NCBI RefSeq assembly: GCF_011682055.1
Contig: NZ_JAAQOM010000015.1
Location: 124,001-188,000, forward strand
Reading direction: 5' to 3'
Length of the DNA: 64,000 bases
From: Telluria antibiotica
GTDB taxonomy: Bacteria; Pseudomonadota; Gammaproteobacteria; Burkholderiales; Burkholderiaceae_D
Shown: positions 8,220 to 16,802 of the stretch, piece by piece
How positions within the stretch are numbered: position 1 is the stretch's first letter
Layout: the number at the start of each line of letters is the position of its first letter
Notes under the pieces: generated by a model
The model's input: only the letters and a program-made list of their open reading frames with translations
Told to the model about the DNA's origin: nothing
Databases searched by the model: none
Program-made: the position numbers and the translations under genes

Positions 8220-10244
8220 TCAGATCCGGAACGGCACGAATTTCTTGATCAGGCCAAGGCGCTGCTGGGGGGCGGCGAGTGGGGCTGTCGCTGCCGTCGT
8301 GGTCGCCGCCGCGGCCACGGGAGCTGCGGCCGGCTCCACGATCGGTCGGCTGGGGCTGTATTCGGTCACGATGGTCTTGACCATCGCCTCGATCATGGTT
8401 CGCTCATGCGTTTCGCACGCCATCATCAGGCAGGTGACGAAGGTGTCCAGAACGCCCGGCCGCAAGGCGTTTTCCTTCATGCGCATGATGCGCGGATGTT
8501 CACTGGGGAAGACGACGCCGTCGGTCAGCAATTCCTCGTGCAGTTTTTCGCCGGGGAACAGCCCGACGTAGCGGATCTCGATGTCGCCGCCTGGATTCTG
8601 CAGCGTTTTTTCCGTAAGCCCGGACAGCGCGATCAGCGTGCGTGCCAGGTCGACGATGCGGACGGGTTCGCCCATGTCGAGCACGAACACGTCGCCGCCC
8701 TTGGCCATCGCGCCGGCCTGGATCACCAGCTGGGCCGCCTCGGGAATCAGCATGAAGTAGCGCGACACGTCGGGATGCGTGATGGTGAGCGGGCCGCCGC
8801 GCGCGATCTGGCGCTGGAACAGGGGGATCACGGAGCCGGACGACCCGAGCACGTTGCCGAAGCGGACCATGCAGAAGGTCGTGTTCATGCCGTTGCCGGG
8901 ACCGTGCCGCACCGCCGCTGCCTGGAAGATCAGTTCCGCGATGCGCTTGCTGGCGCCCATGACGTTGGTCGGACGCACGGCCTTGTCGCTCGAAATCAGC
9001 ACGCACGTTTCGACACCGTGCCTGGCCGCCTGGGCGGCGATCACCTGTGCACCCAACACGTTGTTGCGCAGGCCTTCGACGATGTTCGTCTCGACGAGGG
9101 GCACGTGCTTGTAGGCGGCGGCGTGGTAGATCGTGTCGATCGGGCCCGCGCGCAGGATGCGTTCGACGAGGTCGGCGTTGCAGACGGAGCCCAGGTGCGC
9201 GTCCACGCCAAGGTCGGGGAAGCGGGCCGCGAGCTCCTGGCGGATCGTGTACAGCGCGAACTCCGAGTGGTCGAGCAGGTGCAGCCGGCGCGGGCCGAGG
9301 GTGGCGATCTGGCGGCACAGCTCGGCGCCGATCGAACCGCCGGCGCCCGTGACGAGCACCGCCTTGCCGCTCACGCAGCGGGCGAACAGGTCGACGCGCG
9401 GCGGCACGGGCGGACGGCCAAGCAGGTCCTCGAACTTCAGGTCGCGGATGCTGTCGCGGGGCGTGGCCTTGTCGTCGGCGAGGTCGACGAGGCGGCTCAG
9501 GATCTTGGTGCTGATGCCGGCCTGCGCCAGGCGCTGCATGATGTCGCGCAGGCGCTCCGGCGATACGGACGGGAGGGCGATCACGATCGACCGGATGCAC
9601 ATCGCATCCACGATTTCCGGCAGCCGGTCGGTGTTGAATACGCGCAGTCCGCCAATGTTCCGGTCGTTCAGTGCGTGCTTGTCATCGAAGAAGCAGACCG
9701 GGCGGTATTCCTCGCTGTTGCGCATTGCCTGCGCCAGTCGCGCGCCTGCGTCGCCGGCCCCGTAGATCGCGACCACCTCGATGGCAACGCGTTGTCCGGC
9801 ATGTCCGTTGCGCAGGACGGTGCGGACGCCGATGCGCGATGCGATGACATAGGAAAATACGATGAACCAGTAAATGGCCAATGCGCTGCGGGGGAAGTTT
9901 TCCTCCTTGATCGAGAACGTGACGGCATAGGCGCCCGATATGGCGATACCCAGCGCAATACCCGTCGCGCTCAATAAACGCTGGTCGATGAAGCGAATGA
10001 CGGCGCGGTATAAGTCCGAAACGGAAAAGGCGGCGATCGTGACTACCGCCACGAGAATATAAGAGGCCGGCCCGAAATGAGACGCCAGTTTCAGGTCGCC
10101 ACCGCGCAACAGCATCGCAATCAGAAAGCAGAAAGGCAGTGCGATCAAATCGGTGATGACCATCAGCGCGATTTTCGTCGTGCGGTGGAGGGACACCATC
10201 CTGGAGCAAAATCGGCTGATAAGCGCCTGATATAGCTTGATCAT
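8220..10244 (-). CDS. membrane nucleoside-diphosphate-sugar 4,6-dehydratase (WbpM/CapD family)
   Basis: A 674-residue inner-membrane protein. Four hydrophobic segments occupy roughly residues 25-125. A CoA-binding-like Rossmann domain (AIYGAGDAGARLA) follows, and then the SDR domain with VTGAGGSIGAELCRQ. The active-site region SSDKAVRPTNVMGASKR has Met in place of the usual Tyr of YxxxK, the hallmark of WbpM/PglF-type 4,6-dehydratases. It probably makes a 4-keto-6-deoxy-HexNAc for the initiating sugar. An Ala/Thr/Pro-rich linker precedes the C-terminal end. It is the first gene of the polysaccharide operon. Confidence 0.88.
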   Translation of the reverse strand: MIKLYQALISRFCSRMVSLHRTTKIALMVITDLIALPFCFLIAMLLRGGDLKLASHFGPASYILVAVVTIAAFSVSDLYRAVIRFIDQRLLSATGIALGIAISGAYAVTFSIKEENFPRSALAIYWFIVFSYVIASRIGVRTVLRNGHAGQRVAIEVVAIYGAGDAGARLAQAMRNSEEYRPVCFFDDKHALNDRNIGGLRVFNTDRLPEIVDAMCIRSIVIALPSVSPERLRDIMQRLAQAGISTKILSRLVDLADDKATPRDSIRDLKFEDLLGRPPVPPRVDLFARCVSGKAVLVTGAGGSIGAELCRQIATLGPRRLHLLDHSEFALYTIRQELAARFPDLGVDAHLGSVCNADLVERILRAGPIDTIYHAAAYKHVPLVETNIVEGLRNNVLGAQVIAAQAARHGVETCVLISSDKAVRPTNVMGASKRIAELIFQAAAVRHGPGNGMNTTFCMVRFGNVLGSSGSVIPLFQRQIARGGPLTITHPDVSRYFMLIPEAAQLVIQAGAMAKGGDVFVLDMGEPVRIVDLARTLIALSGLTEKTLQNPGGDIEIRYVGLFPGEKLHEELLTDGVVFPSEHPRIMRMKENALRPGVLDTFVTCLMMACETHERTMIEAMVKTIVTEYSPSRPIVEPAAAPVAAAATTTAATAPLAAPQQRLGLIKKFVPFRI

Positions 10245-10685
10245 GATTTTGAATCGCGGCGTGGGTTGGCGAATGTGAATATCCGTTAGAAAACAGAACG
10301 GTTATCGTCCGTGCGTTTTATTTCCTGGCCGGTTTGTCGAAGGATGATGTGGGTCGCCAATACGATTGAGTTCCGCGATTGGGATTATTATCTCGGTGCG
10401 CTTGAAATGCGGATTTGACGATGCTCAACCGCTTAAACGGAATTCGCCGAGAGTGACGCGACAATATAAATAGGAAATTGAATTGCGGATATTATTCAAA
10501 AGAATTGGTCAATTGAAATGGCCGTAATTCTTAAACGTAGTTATTTGGCGAAATTTTGACGAATGGACCGCTCCGCGCTCGGGCGCTGGACGCGAACGCG
10601 GAGCACATGGCAGGCGAGGCGACCCCGCGTGGCGCGCGGGGCCTCGGATGCGCGGCCGGCAGCCGCGCGACGATGGGGCCCGGAT
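10245..10685. other. non-coding, AT-rich upstream region of the polysaccharide operon
   Basis: About 440 bp with no convincing gene. The part from 10245 to 10560 is far more AT-rich than its surroundings (for example ACAATATAAATAGG near 10461). It should carry the promoter of the wbpM-to-glycosyltransferase operon on the minus strand. I could not pick a single convincing promoter, and I found no ops/JUMPstart core (GGCGGTAGCGT). The part from 10561 to 10685 is GC-rich with short palindromes and forms the 3' flank of the lipoprotein gene. Confidence 0.5.
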
Positions 10686-11696
10686 TCAGGCGCCGGCCGG
10701 ATGGCCCGGGCGCGGCTGCGGCGCCATCGGCGGCACCGTGACGTCGTCATTCAGGCGCAGGAACTTGAAGCCGGCGAGCACCTGGCCATTCTTGCCTGCC
10801 TGGCGGTTGCGTTCCTCGCGCGCGGCCGCGCGGGCGATGAACGATTCGAAGGTTTCTTCGCGCACCTGCGGGTCGGACGAATGGAGGAAGTGGCGCTGGC
10901 CGTCGGCGCCAAGCACGACGAGGCCCACGTGCGAGGCCCAGTACTGGCCGCCGCGCGTCGAGATCACGTTGACGAGGTCGCCCTCGCGCAGCTGGCCCGC
11001 GATGACGGCTACGCGGTCCTTCGGCACATACGCCTGGCGGCTCGTCTCGACGGGGAAGCTGGCGTCCGTGTGGTGGCGCGTCTTGAGGAAGCGGGCGCGG
11101 TCGATCGTCATCGTGTACGCGGGGCCGTCCGGGCCCGCCAGTTCCGCGCTGACGTCCGTCACGAGCCAGCGGTTGGCGACGTTCCAGTCCATTTCCGTGT
11201 AGTGGTTGCGCGTGGCCACGCCGACGACGCCGTCGCGGTAGCGGATGCGCTGCAGCATCCAGAAGAATTCTTCCCACGACTGCGACAGTGCCATCGCGTA
11301 CGTGTGTTCCGCGAACACGACGCAGTCGCTGTGATCCAGGCTGAACATCGGCAAGTCGTCGTGCACCTGGTACGGGAATTCGCCCAGCAGGTTCAGGCGG
11401 TAAGGCTGGCCGAGGTTCTTGCGGGCGATGGCGGCGATGCGCTTGCGCAGGTCGGGCTCCGCGTCGTGCGCCCACGCGATGTAGCGGCCCGCTTCGACGG
11501 GATGCATGCGGTACAGCGGTTTGGCCAGGATCGCGTCCAGCGGTTCGCTGGCCGCGACTTGCGCGGTCGGGACGGCATCGACGGCGGCCATGGACGGTGT
11601 GGCGGGCGGTGCGGGAGGCGGCGTCGCGCAGCCGGCGAGAAGGGTGGCGATCAGGGCGGGCAGCAGAAGCGCGGGCAGCGCGCGGGCAGGACGCAT
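10686..11696 (-). CDS. DUF1460-type amidase-like lipoprotein
   Basis: A 336-residue exported lipoprotein. The signal peptide ends in a lipobox (LLAGC, Cys about residue 21) followed by a Pro/Ala-rich linker. The body has SLDHSDCVVFAEHTYA, the catalytic Cys context of the NlpC/P60-like DUF1460 family, and YWASHVGLVV, which can supply the His. Family members are thought to cleave peptidoglycan peptides or amide bonds; the substrate here is unknown. The start at 11696 was chosen over the ATG at 11786 because it places the signal peptide at the N-terminus. Confidence 0.78.
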   Translation of the reverse strand: MRPARALPALLLPALIATLLAGCATPPPAPPATPSMAAVDAVPTAQVAASEPLDAILAKPLYRMHPVEAGRYIAWAHDAEPDLRKRIAAIARKNLGQPYRLNLLGEFPYQVHDDLPMFSLDHSDCVVFAEHTYAMALSQSWEEFFWMLQRIRYRDGVVGVATRNHYTEMDWNVANRWLVTDVSAELAGPDGPAYTMTIDRARFLKTRHHTDASFPVETSRQAYVPKDRVAVIAGQLREGDLVNVISTRGGQYWASHVGLVVLGADGQRHFLHSSDPQVREETFESFIARAAAREERNRQAGKNGQVLAGFKFLRLNDDVTVPPMAPQPRPGHPAGA

Positions 11697-11721
11697 GGCG
11701 GGTCTCGGACGATAAAATGCT

Positions 11722-11750
11722 ACGCTAACGCGGCCGGACGACGCTGTCAA
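11722..11750 (-). promoter_or_regulatory. predicted sigma70 promoter of the DUF1460 lipoprotein
   Basis: On the minus strand a perfect -35 TTGACA (11750-11745) is followed after 17 bp by TAGCGT (11727-11722) as a fair -10, about 25 bp before the ATG at 11696. The spacing and position are right, but the -10 is only a partial match. Confidence 0.45.
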
Positions 11751-11821
11751 AATGAAAATGTTTATGTGGGTATAACCCGGTGTCATCGATGGCGCCGCGC
11801 ATTCCTTTAAGTTATAGATTC

Positions 11822-11840
11822 TTCAACAGTAATCATTATC
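11822..11840. promoter_or_regulatory. candidate Fur box upstream of TonB-dependent receptor
   Basis: The 19 bp match the Fur consensus GATAATGATAATCATTATC at 13 positions, including an unbroken TAATCATTATC at 11830-11840. It lies 79 bp before the receptor start. Fur control is typical for iron-siderophore receptors, so the site would make this receptor iron-repressed. The left half matches poorly. Confidence 0.45.
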
Positions 11841-11918
11841 CAATGGCGTTGCCATCGCCAATACTGTCCGCGCGACCGGGAGACACCGGCCTTGACAAGA
11901 CAACGACAGGAGAGAGAA

Positions 11919-14864
11919 ATGTTGAAGCAGAAGCCGCTCGCGGCCGCAGTCTCGATGGCGCTGCTGGCTGCGCCGGGTGCGCCCGCCCTGGCCCGGAGCG
12001 ACGCCGGCAGCCCGCAGATCCAGACGGTCGAAGTGACGGGCATCCGTGCATCGATGGCGAAGTCGCTGGCCGTCAAGCGCGACGCCAGCGCGAACGTCGA
12101 AGTGATCACGGCCGAGGACGTTGGCAAGATGCCGGACAAGAACCTCGCCGATTCCCTGCAGCGCCTGCCCGGCGTGGCCGTGCGCACCGATTACGACGAA
12201 GCGGAAAAGGTCGCGATGCGCGGCACCAATCCGGACATGTCGCTGATCATCTTCAACGGCCACACCGTCAGCAGCGGCGACTGGTACATCGCGGACCAGG
12301 CGTCCAGCAGCCGCTCGACGAGTCTGTCGCTGATGCCGTCGTCCGTGCTGAACCAAGCCATCGTGTACAAGACGTCGCAGGCGAACATCGTCGACGGTGG
12401 CCTCGCGGGGACGATCAACGTCACGACGCGCAAGCCGCTGGCGCAGAAGGAGCGCCTGTCCGGCGTGGCCAGCGTCGGGGCCAGCTATGCGACCTTGCCG
12501 GGCAAGACGGCGCCGGACCTGAATGCGTCCGTCAACTGGAAGAACGAAGCGGGCACGTTCGGCTTCATCGTCCAGGGCTTCGCGGAAAAGCGCTACATCC
12601 GCCGCGATTCGGCGTCGCGCCTCGCGTACGGCACGAGCAGCGGCTGGGACGTCATCAACACGAGCACGATGAAGGGCATCACGGACGCGTCGCTGGCCGG
12701 CAGCGGTTACAAGGCCGCTGACCTGAACGGCGTGCGCCTGCCCGGCTCGATGAGCACCGAGTTCGTCGAAGGCGTGCGCGACCGCAAGGGCGGCATGTTC
12801 TCGCTGGAGTTCAAGCCGAACCAGGACCTCGACTTCACCATGACGGGCTTCACCTCCACGCTGAAGGCGCCGAACTACGGCCGCCTGAAGGCCGGCGCCA
12901 TCTACAGCATGCTGCTCGGGAAGGCGTCGCTGGCCGATGGCGCCACGGGCGCGTCCGCGCCGAACACGAACTCGAACGGCCAGCAGGTGTTCGCGGCTAT
13001 CCGCAACCCCGTCATCGTCACGGAGACGACGATGTACGGCGACCAGCTGCGCGTGCTGAAAAGCGCCGACATCCTGTTCCCCGACGGGACGACGCCCCAG
13101 TACATCGGCAACTCGGAAGGCTTCTATCGCCAGGGCGCGCGCGCCACCAGTTCGTTCCTCGACCTGGACGGCAAGTGGCGCGTGAACCCCGATTTGACGC
13201 TGAAGACCTTGCTGTCGACGACGCGCGGCGTCGGCAAGACGGACTGGGACCAGGGCCTGACCTATGCCAGCTTCGGCACGGGCGTGTCGTATGCGCTGGC
13301 CGGCGTCGACAACGCGCCGTACGTGAAGTACTACGGCACGGGCATCAAGCCCGACCAGCTCGTCGTGCGCACGATCTCCGGCCTCAAGACGACGGACCGC
13401 GAGACGAGCGGCCAGGTCGATGGCGAGTACCGCGTCGCGAAGGGCTGGGTCCAGTCCGTCGAAAGCGGTCTGCGCTACGCCGACCACCATCGTGACAGCG
13501 CGCGTCGCTACCCCGCTTACCACAACGCGAACCTGCAGGCGGGCGCGCCCACGAGCACGACCCCGTGGCCGGCGAACTTCGGCGCGGGCCTGGATGGGCC
13601 GGCCGGCTGGGACAACACGGGTTATACGTTCGATCCCGCCGTGCTGATGGCGTATTTTGCCAACGCCACCAAGACGACGAGCGACGAATACGAGCGCCGC
13701 ATCGCGTCCGAACTGCACCTGCGCGAGCGCCAGGCCTCGGGCTATGTGATGGCCAACCTGGAAGGCGAACATTGGTCCGGCAACGTGGGGCTGCGCTTCG
13801 TGCAGACGCGCATCAATGCCGACATCCCGACCCCGATCGCGGCCGGCATCTGCAAGCGCACGGCGCCGGGGCAGCCGGCCATCCCGTGCGCGGCGTATCC
13901 GGGCGCCATCTCGACGGCGGGCGACCTGCAGCCTTATTACGACGACGTCCCGTTCAATCCGCTCACGGGCAATATGTACTACTTCACGAGGACGGACCGC
14001 CGTTTCGACAACTGGCTGCCCAGCATGAACGTGCGCTACGAACCGAGGCAGGACCAGATCGTGCGCTTCGGCGCGAGCCGCACGGTGGGACGCCAGAACT
14101 ACAACCTGCTCGGCGCCGGCTTCGGCACGCCCGCGTGCGATGCCCAGGGGTGCCGCGTGACGGGGCCGAACCCGGACATCAAGCCGCTCACGTCGGACAA
14201 CCTCGACGCATCGTGGGCCTGGTATTTCGCGCGCCGTTCGATGGTCGGCGTGGACTTGTTCTACTCGCGCATCCAGGGCTATGCGAAGACCGGCACGTCG
14301 GGCGGTGCGACGGTCGACCTGTGGGATCCGGCCGCGCAGGCGATGAAGACGTATGCGGTCCAGACGTCGCAGCAGCAGGGCGCACACATCGCGGGCCTGG
14401 AGCTGTCGTACGAACAGCCGATCGGCACGACGGGCTTCGGCATCACGAGCAACGTCAGCCGCGCCCGCACGAAGGTCGACGACGGCCGGCCGATGGTCGG
14501 CGCGTCGGAATGGGCCGCGAATCTCGGGGGCTATTTCGAGAACGACAAGGTGTCGCTGCGCCTCGTGGCGAACTATCGCAGCGAGTACGTGAACAGTTCC
14601 ACGGCCCCGGCGCCGACGGCGAACAGCCAGGGCCTGTACAGCGTGAACGGCGTCCTGATGCCGACGGCGCCCACGATGGCCGCACCGGTGACCACGCTCG
14701 CTTTCAACGCCAGCTGGAACATCACGCGCAACCTGTTGCTCGCCTTCGATGCGACGAATCTGACCAACGTGAAGCGCGCGTATTACCGCTACAGCGAGGA
14801 GGAGCAGCAGAAGCTTGACGTGAGCGGCCGCCAGTTCTATGTGAACCTGAAATACCGGTTCTGA
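11919..14864 (+). CDS. TonB-dependent outer-membrane receptor
   Basis: A 981-residue outer-membrane receptor. It has a signal peptide (MLKQKPLAAAVSMALLAAPG), a TonB-box region (QTVEVTG) and a plug domain with EVITAEDVGKMPDKNLADSL and NIVDGGLAGTINVTTRKP. A long beta-barrel follows, closing in the C-terminal Phe motif NLKYRF. The plug wording is that of the Xanthomonas/Caulobacter-type TonB receptors, which import sugars or siderophores. The start at 11919 is set by AGGAGAG 7 bp upstream; an ATG-like start at 11892 lies before the signal peptide. A Fur-like box hints at iron, but the ligand is not proven. No partner transport gene is adjacent. Confidence 0.9.
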   Translation: MLKQKPLAAAVSMALLAAPGAPALARSDAGSPQIQTVEVTGIRASMAKSLAVKRDASANVEVITAEDVGKMPDKNLADSLQRLPGVAVRTDYDEAEKVAMRGTNPDMSLIIFNGHTVSSGDWYIADQASSSRSTSLSLMPSSVLNQAIVYKTSQANIVDGGLAGTINVTTRKPLAQKERLSGVASVGASYATLPGKTAPDLNASVNWKNEAGTFGFIVQGFAEKRYIRRDSASRLAYGTSSGWDVINTSTMKGITDASLAGSGYKAADLNGVRLPGSMSTEFVEGVRDRKGGMFSLEFKPNQDLDFTMTGFTSTLKAPNYGRLKAGAIYSMLLGKASLADGATGASAPNTNSNGQQVFAAIRNPVIVTETTMYGDQLRVLKSADILFPDGTTPQYIGNSEGFYRQGARATSSFLDLDGKWRVNPDLTLKTLLSTTRGVGKTDWDQGLTYASFGTGVSYALAGVDNAPYVKYYGTGIKPDQLVVRTISGLKTTDRETSGQVDGEYRVAKGWVQSVESGLRYADHHRDSARRYPAYHNANLQAGAPTSTTPWPANFGAGLDGPAGWDNTGYTFDPAVLMAYFANATKTTSDEYERRIASELHLRERQASGYVMANLEGEHWSGNVGLRFVQTRINADIPTPIAAGICKRTAPGQPAIPCAAYPGAISTAGDLQPYYDDVPFNPLTGNMYYFTRTDRRFDNWLPSMNVRYEPRQDQIVRFGASRTVGRQNYNLLGAGFGTPACDAQGCRVTGPNPDIKPLTSDNLDASWAWYFARRSMVGVDLFYSRIQGYAKTGTSGGATVDLWDPAAQAMKTYAVQTSQQQGAHIAGLELSYEQPIGTTGFGITSNVSRARTKVDDGRPMVGASEWAANLGGYFENDKVSLRLVANYRSEYVNSSTAPAPTANSQGLYSVNGVLMPTAPTMAAPVTTLAFNASWNITRNLLLAFDATNLTNVKRAYYRYSEEEQQKLDVSGRQFYVNLKYRF

Positions 14865-14882
14865 CCTGTCCCGCGCATCCAC

Positions 14883-14910
14883 AAAAGGGAGGCTGCGGCC
14901 TCCTTTTTTC
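14883..14910 (+). terminator. intrinsic terminator after TonB-dependent receptor
   Basis: A GGAGGC-TGCG-GCCTCC hairpin (14888-14903) followed by six T, starting 23 bp after the receptor stop. The A-run on the left arm lets it work on the other strand too. Confidence 0.88.
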
Positions 14911-15161
14911 ATCATGTTGCACCGTCGCGTAGGCGCAGTTGAAGGTGATCTGTAGGACTGCAACTCATGGGGACGGACAGTGTGCGGCACCTAACGGTCC
15001 ACCCCCGGGCGGTTCGTTACGATGGAGGCGTCGAGTGAGGCGCCACGCGAAGTTTGCGGCGACCAACCACCTCGACAGGTCAGCCGGTCGCCTCGAGGAC
15101 CGGCACCAGAATTCACGCCGGCGACGCGAACGCGCCGGCCCTAACGGAAGCGGAGGTTGCC

Positions 15162-15326
15162 ATGTCCACGACGACGAACCATCCACCTAAGCATCTCGTG
15201 CGCGAATACCTGGAACGGCGCTCGAAGGACACCCAACCTCCGCCGACACCGGAAGAAATCCGGCGCCAGTTGGGGTGGGGCATGCTGATGCCTTCGGACG
15301 ACCGTATCGGCGCCTCCCGCTCGTGA
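15162..15326 (+). CDS. 54-residue hypothetical protein
   Basis: A small soluble protein beginning MSTTTNHPPKHLVREYLERR, with a Pro-rich middle (QPPPTPEEIRRQLGW). The ATG has CGGAGG five bases upstream, an excellent ribosome binding site, which favours a real gene over a longer upstream start in the same frame at 15054. It is followed 33 bp later by another tiny gene with its own good site. No family is recognised. The EEIRRQLGW segment could form a short amphipathic helix. Confidence 0.6.
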   Translation: MSTTTNHPPKHLVREYLERRSKDTQPPPTPEEIRRQLGWGMLMPSDDRIGASRS

Positions 15327-15359
15327 GCCGAAACCCACCGTGATGAACAGGAGAACACC

Positions 15360-15527
15360 ATGACCGCCAAGATCGGCAGCAAACACATCGCCCAGCACCG
15401 CGGCAAGAAAGAGCGCGAGGAGATCCACAAGATGAACGTCGCGCGCGAAGCCATCAAGATCGCCACGGCGCGCGCGAAGTACCGCAACCAGCAGAAGGGC
15501 CAGCGTCCGCAGGCCGCTGCCGCGTGA
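15360..15527 (+). CDS. 55-residue basic hypothetical protein
   Basis: A very basic, probably helical protein: MTAKIGSKHIAQHRGKKERE at the N-terminus, a Lys/Arg-rich middle and an Ala tail (QAAAA). The ATG follows AGGAG by 6 bases. It reads with the codon bias of its neighbours (C or G at most third positions). With the 54-residue gene just upstream it forms a likely two-gene unit between the receptor terminator and the membrane-protein operon. The charge would fit nucleic-acid binding, which is only a guess. Confidence 0.6.
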   Translation: MTAKIGSKHIAQHRGKKEREEIHKMNVAREAIKIATARAKYRNQQKGQRPQAAAA

Positions 15528-15729
15528 TCGTCGCCTGATCCGTCCGCCACATCCGCTTCCCGGGGCTCGCCAGGGCGACATGGCGGGCCCCTCCGCATTT
15601 GCCGGCGACGTTCGCCGACAACGCCGCCATTGACCGGCACCGGCCCGCCATTGGCCGAAAAACGCTTCCATCCCCGACCCCGTCTCCGTTATCGTGTCGA
15701 CATTCGATCGAACGACAACCGGAGATGAC

Positions 15730-16104
15730 ATGAATAGCGAAGCTTCCTACCACCTGCGGCGCCAGGTGCTGTGGGGCCTGGTGCTGGTGGGGCTCGGCGT
15801 GGCCTTCCTGCTCGACCAGATGGATGTGTTCGACATCCGCAGCTTGTGGCACTACGCACCGCTGCTGCTCGTCGTGGTGGGCATCAACCAGACCATCGGC
15901 TATCCGAGCGCACGCGAGTTTTCGAACGGCCTGTGGACCGTATTCATCGGCCTATGGCTGTTCGCCGTACTCGAGGGACTCTGGGGCCTCACGTTCGGCA
16001 ACAGCTGGCCGCTGCTCATCATCATCAGCGGCATCACGATGGCCGTCCGGCCGATCGCCGAGCGCCGCTTCGGCCAGAAGGGAGGCAACGGCCATGGAAA
16101 ATAA
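15730..16104 (+). CDS. LiaF-like transmembrane protein (DUF5668 type)
   Basis: A 124-residue inner-membrane protein with paired hydrophobic segments such as QVLWGLVLVGLGVAFLLDQM. This arrangement, a Gly-rich helix ending FLLDQMD, is that of the LiaF/LiaI transmembrane domain. It lacks the soluble C-terminal domain of the next gene. The start at 15730 follows CCGGAG by 5 bases and is preferred to an ATG at 15694. It overlaps the next gene by 11 bp. It is likely a sensor or partner for the kinase downstream. Confidence 0.7.
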   Translation: MNSEASYHLRRQVLWGLVLVGLGVAFLLDQMDVFDIRSLWHYAPLLLVVVGINQTIGYPSAREFSNGLWTVFIGLWLFAVLEGLWGLTFGNSWPLLIIISGITMAVRPIAERRFGQKGGNGHGK

Positions 16105-16792
16105 TACGAACCGCGCGTCGAGCCAGGTCGTGCTGGGCCTGCTCGTCGTGGGCATGGGCGTCCTGTTCCTGCTCGATAACCTGGACATCCTGAACTTCCG
16201 CCACGCGATCGGTTTCTGGCCGCTCGCCTTCATCGTCGCGGGCTGTGTCGCGCTGTTCGGCAACGGATCGCGCAGCAGCAACTACATGGGCGGCGTGCTG
16301 GTCGCGATCGGCGTGCTGATGATCGCGGGCCGAATGGGCTTCTTTTACATCAGCTGGGGCACGCTGTGGCCGCTCGTGATGATCGCGCTGGGCGGCCTCG
16401 TGCTGTTTCGCTCGTTGGGCCCGGGACGCGTGGCGCGGCCCGGGACAGCCGACGGGACGGGGACCGACAACGTGGTCGACGTCGTCGCCGTGCTGGGCGG
16501 TTTCGAGCGCCGCGTCACGACGTCCGATTTCCGCGGCGGCGAGATCACCGCGATCCTCGGTGGCTGCGAGCTCGACTTGCGCGAGGCGTCGATCGTCAAG
16601 GAAGCCGTCATCAACGTCTTCGCGATCTGGGGCGGCATCAACATCAAGGTCCCTCCCGACTGGGCCGTCGTCCTGAACGGCACGCCGCTGATGGGCGGCT
16701 TTTCGGAAAAGACGGTGACGCCCCCCGACACGAGCAAGCGCCTCGTCATCACCGGCTACGCCATCATGGGCGGCGTCGAAGTGCGCAACTGA
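16094..16792 (+). CDS. LiaF-like cell-envelope response protein
   Basis: A 232-residue protein. The N-terminal half has four hydrophobic helices with the same VLFLLDNLDIL pattern as the preceding gene. The C-terminal half is a soluble beta-rich domain (VVAVLGGFERRVTTSDFRGG, then ITAILGGCELDLREA and NVFAIWGGINIKVP), which is the repeated glycine-turn pattern of the LiaF C-terminal domain. In Firmicutes, LiaF restrains an antibiotic-sensing kinase. The gene overlaps its upstream neighbour by 11 bp and lies 10 bp before the kinase, so a similar control role is likely. Confidence 0.75.
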   Translation: MENNTNRASSQVVLGLLVVGMGVLFLLDNLDILNFRHAIGFWPLAFIVAGCVALFGNGSRSSNYMGGVLVAIGVLMIAGRMGFFYISWGTLWPLVMIALGGLVLFRSLGPGRVARPGTADGTGTDNVVDVVAVLGGFERRVTTSDFRGGEITAILGGCELDLREASIVKEAVINVFAIWGGINIKVPPDWAVVLNGTPLMGGFSEKTVTPPDTSKRLVITGYAIMGGVEVRN

Positions 16793-16802
16793 GGGCAGGC
16801 CC

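Noticed and set aside
10245..10560. Search for an ops/JUMPstart element upstream of the polysaccharide operon
   Set aside because: The GGCGGTAGCGT core was not found on either strand, so antitermination by RfaH type cannot be claimed.
10622..10645. GC-rich palindrome after the DUF1460 gene as a terminator
   Set aside because: The stem is short and there is no T-run on the minus-strand side.
11823..14990. Antisense open frame opposite the TonB-dependent receptor
   Set aside because: It is Arg/His/Ala-rich, spans the receptor terminator and has no plausible start site.
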